Shown here piece after piece: positions 61,936 through 64,000 of a DNA stretch of 64,000 bases; the stretch's first letter is position 1; each line of letters opens with the position of its first letter. The position numbers and the translations under genes were made by a program. The notes beneath the pieces are model-generated. The model saw nothing but the letters and a program-made list of their open reading frames with translations, searched no databases and was not told where the DNA came from. Origin of the DNA: Trifolium pratense (taxonomy: Eukaryota > Streptophyta > Magnoliopsida > Fabales > Fabaceae); contig NC_060061.1 in the NCBI RefSeq assembly GCF_020283565.1, forward strand, positions 43,561,362 through 43,625,361, read 5' to 3'.

Positions 61936-63522
61936 GTGGTATTATGCCCTATCCACAACCTTTGGATCTTGGGTTGAACACCCTCTGGTTCCATTTTTTT
62001 ATTTTATTATTCTATTTTTTCACTGCACTCCCTAACATTTTAAGTAAGATCAGCCACAGCACGTGGAGGGATCAAATTAATAACTCAATATTAAACACTC
62101 TTTATAATGAAAAAAATTTAAATTAAATTAAAGTTGGGGGACTAAAATGACAAGAGAGTGAATATTCTAAACTAAAACCACCCCAAATTAACACCTAAAT
62201 CAATCCCACTCTTCTCCCTCTTATCCTTGAATTGTAATCAATTGAAGAAAGATTGAAGATGAATGCAGTTCCTCTATTTTCTCAACCTTCAACTACCCAT
62301 GGTTTGTTTTTCAAAGATTCGGTAAGCTAAGTGTCCGGAAAATATTAGATACACAATGGAGAAGTGAGACTCAATAAGTTAACTACGGTACATGACTACA
62401 TGTCAACAAGAATAAACGGTTTCGTGATTAAAGATAACCTCAGAGACCACTTTGACTAACGAAAACTCGATTCAAGGACTTTAAAATGCTTTTTATTTTT
62501 AATGATTCCTGGAATACTATGACAGATAACGACACTTTCAAGTTTCAAGAACGAAAATGATTGTTCACTCAATACTAACAATATTAACATTTACCATTGA
62601 AAAAAAATTTAACATAGTACTTACCAAAATTGTTGCTTTCACAACGTTGTCTGATAAGGGATGTTCCAAATCACCATCCTTTTGCAGCTTCAAAAGAACA
62701 TCAACAAGATCCTCACCTGTTTCTTCCTCAGCCTTTGTTTCTAAATTCTTTTCTCTATGACTTCTTATAATGTTCTCTAGTATCTTATCTGTTTCTCTAT
62801 GAATCTTCTCGATTTTTCGCCTTAATCCTGTAAGAACTGGAAGAATTCCAATTGAAGGATACAAATCAGCCAAAGAAAACCCTGCAGCTATCTTTGAAAG
62901 ATCCTTCATAAGTTTCCTAAACTTTTCTTTATCTTCAACTTTTGCACCAAAAGCTTCTCTTGATGTTAATCCATAAGCCAATGAATCAAGCTTCTCACTA
63001 AGATTTATAGATGACCCTTCACACAAAATTATATCTTTAACAAAATTTGCCAATTCTTCTTCCCTTTGTAATCGAAAAGATTCAACCCGCTTTTGTGATA
63101 AGTAATAGCTCCATAGTGCAAATCTTCCTCATCTGCCTCCAATATGATCCATGTGGTGAAAAAGTCATACCTTTAAAGCCATAAGATATTATTTCAGCTG
63201 CAAGAAGTGGTGGCCTATTTGCAAAGTTGAGATCATGTGTTTTCATTACCTCTATAGCCATTTCTTGAGATGAAAAAACTATGCAAGAAAGTTCACCAAG
63301 CTGCATATGCATGAGAGGTCCATATTGTTGTGCTAATTTTCCTAGGGATTGATGAGGTAAGGCTCCAAGCTGGTGGATGTTCCCTATGAGAGGAAGCTTT
63401 CTTGGTCCTGGTGGTAATTTGGAGTTTGTTTTCTTGGTTGTTGATTTCCATGTAATTTTTATTAGTATGAACAAGAGGAAACCAAGGATAGATGATATGA
63501 TAACTTGAAGCTCATACCCCAT

Positions 63523-64000
63523 GGTTACTTTGGAAATTAACTCAAATTAAGTTTGTTTAAGGTTTTGGTGACTACTTATAAAGAAAAGTTTTATGGGTGC
63601 ACCTAGCAGGACCTTGACGGAGTAACTGCGTCACGCAGTTACTCATCTTAGTTGTTCAATCTAAAATTAAATATCGAGATTGATTACAGTTAATTTTGTT
63701 AATATGTAATCTGAACCGTCTGGTCTAAAATTCAAGACTGCGATTTAAAACCGTGTTGTACTGTATGCTGCTTTTACAACAATCGATAATATTCCAAACA
63801 TGAACAAGAGATTAATCTTACGAGTTACGACGATTTATTTTATGAAGGACCACTATCAACCGATAATATTTCTTATACACTATCATGAAATTGAGTACAA
63901 CAATTATTATATTAAATTTTGAGTAATCACACAATAGAAATAAAAAATTAACAAAATTATATTAAGTCATTTATATTATTTATTTGTAACAGTACCCTCA
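63523..64000. other. 5' flank of the last P450
   Basis: The first 50 bases upstream of the ATG resemble the flank of the fragment at 23530, so they belong to the shared P450 promoter. From about 63590 the sequence differs. A small palindrome gtaactgcgtcacgcagttac lies at about 63620-63641. No gene is seen to the window end. Confidence 0.45.

Larger units (their letters stand above)
60288..63522 (-). pseudogene. Cytochrome P450, CYP71D-like, with a 4-bp frameshift in exon 1
   Basis: Exon 1 is 62625-63522 and exon 2 is 60288-60902, with a GT-AG intron of 1.7 kb holding an hAT-type element. Exon 1 starts [10 protein letters not shown] with an anchor and LPPGP hinge, but after CTMELL (about 63100) the frame shifts and stops 6 codons later (63082). 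The other frame resumes with the expected SQKRVES... to the exon end. The local sequence is ctattaCTTAtcacaaaag; the related fragment at 23150-23530 has cttttatcacaaaa and gene 2 has ctattaacacc, so CTTA is an insertion. Exon 2 is fully open: [28 protein letters not shown]. Without the 4 bases the product would be about 502 aa. A sequencing error is possible but less likely than a true lesion. Confidence 0.9.

Noticed and set aside
1..64000. CRISPR arrays, bacterial operons or phage-type systems
   Set aside because: Spliced genes, plant transposons and AT-rich intergenic DNA show plant nuclear sequence; no spaced repeats of CRISPR type were seen.

Overview
The window is plant nuclear DNA: AT-rich, with split genes carrying GT-AG introns and dense DNA-transposon, SINE and LTR-element debris. 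The CYP71D-type P450 cluster and the style of the SINEs and miniature transposons suggest a legume of the Medicago/Trifolium kind. That assignment is inference from memory, not a search.

Layout. (1) 1-25 kb: a CYP71D cluster on the plus strand. One P450 (1057-2926) looks intact. A second (12126-20862) would be complete, but a 6.25-kb non-autonomous LTR element with apparently identical LTRs sits in its exon 1, flanked by a perfect 5-bp target duplication. A third copy is an exon-1 fragment on the minus strand (23150-23530). (2) 25.7-32.9 kb: a 12-exon pfkB-family sugar kinase, apparently intact at 367 aa, with one GC-AG intron and at least three SINEs in its introns. (3) 33.9-43.0 kb: a complete CACTA (En/Spm) transposon of 9,128 bp with 3-bp target duplications. 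It carries a TNP2 transposase broken by one stop codon and a second gene, open across nine exons, that joins a TNPA/Ptta-like part to a Ulp1-like cysteine protease domain. (4) 44.3-51.3 kb: a decayed Ty1-copia element containing a 1.2-kb long-TIR element. (5) 51.6-60.6 kb: a tandem duplication of about 4 kb whose breakpoint lies inside a P450 exon. It left a C-terminal P450 stub (55284-55608) next to the parent gene (60288-63522, minus), which itself has a 4-bp frameshift.

Of five P450 loci only the first keeps an open frame and all family motifs, so the window shows a P450 cluster worn down by transposition, tandem duplication and small indels. Miniature elements of several superfamilies can be placed to the base by target duplications: 3 bp (CACTA, PIF/Harbinger), 8 bp (hAT), 9 bp (Mutator-like), and TA for Stowaway.

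The most unusual items are the Ulp1-TNPA fusion gene in an almost intact CACTA element, and a duplicated double inverted repeat (52250-52740 and 56257-56745) whose arms are ordered X-Y-X'-Y', so the two foldbacks exclude each other. A minus-strand TATA-like box lies beside each copy.
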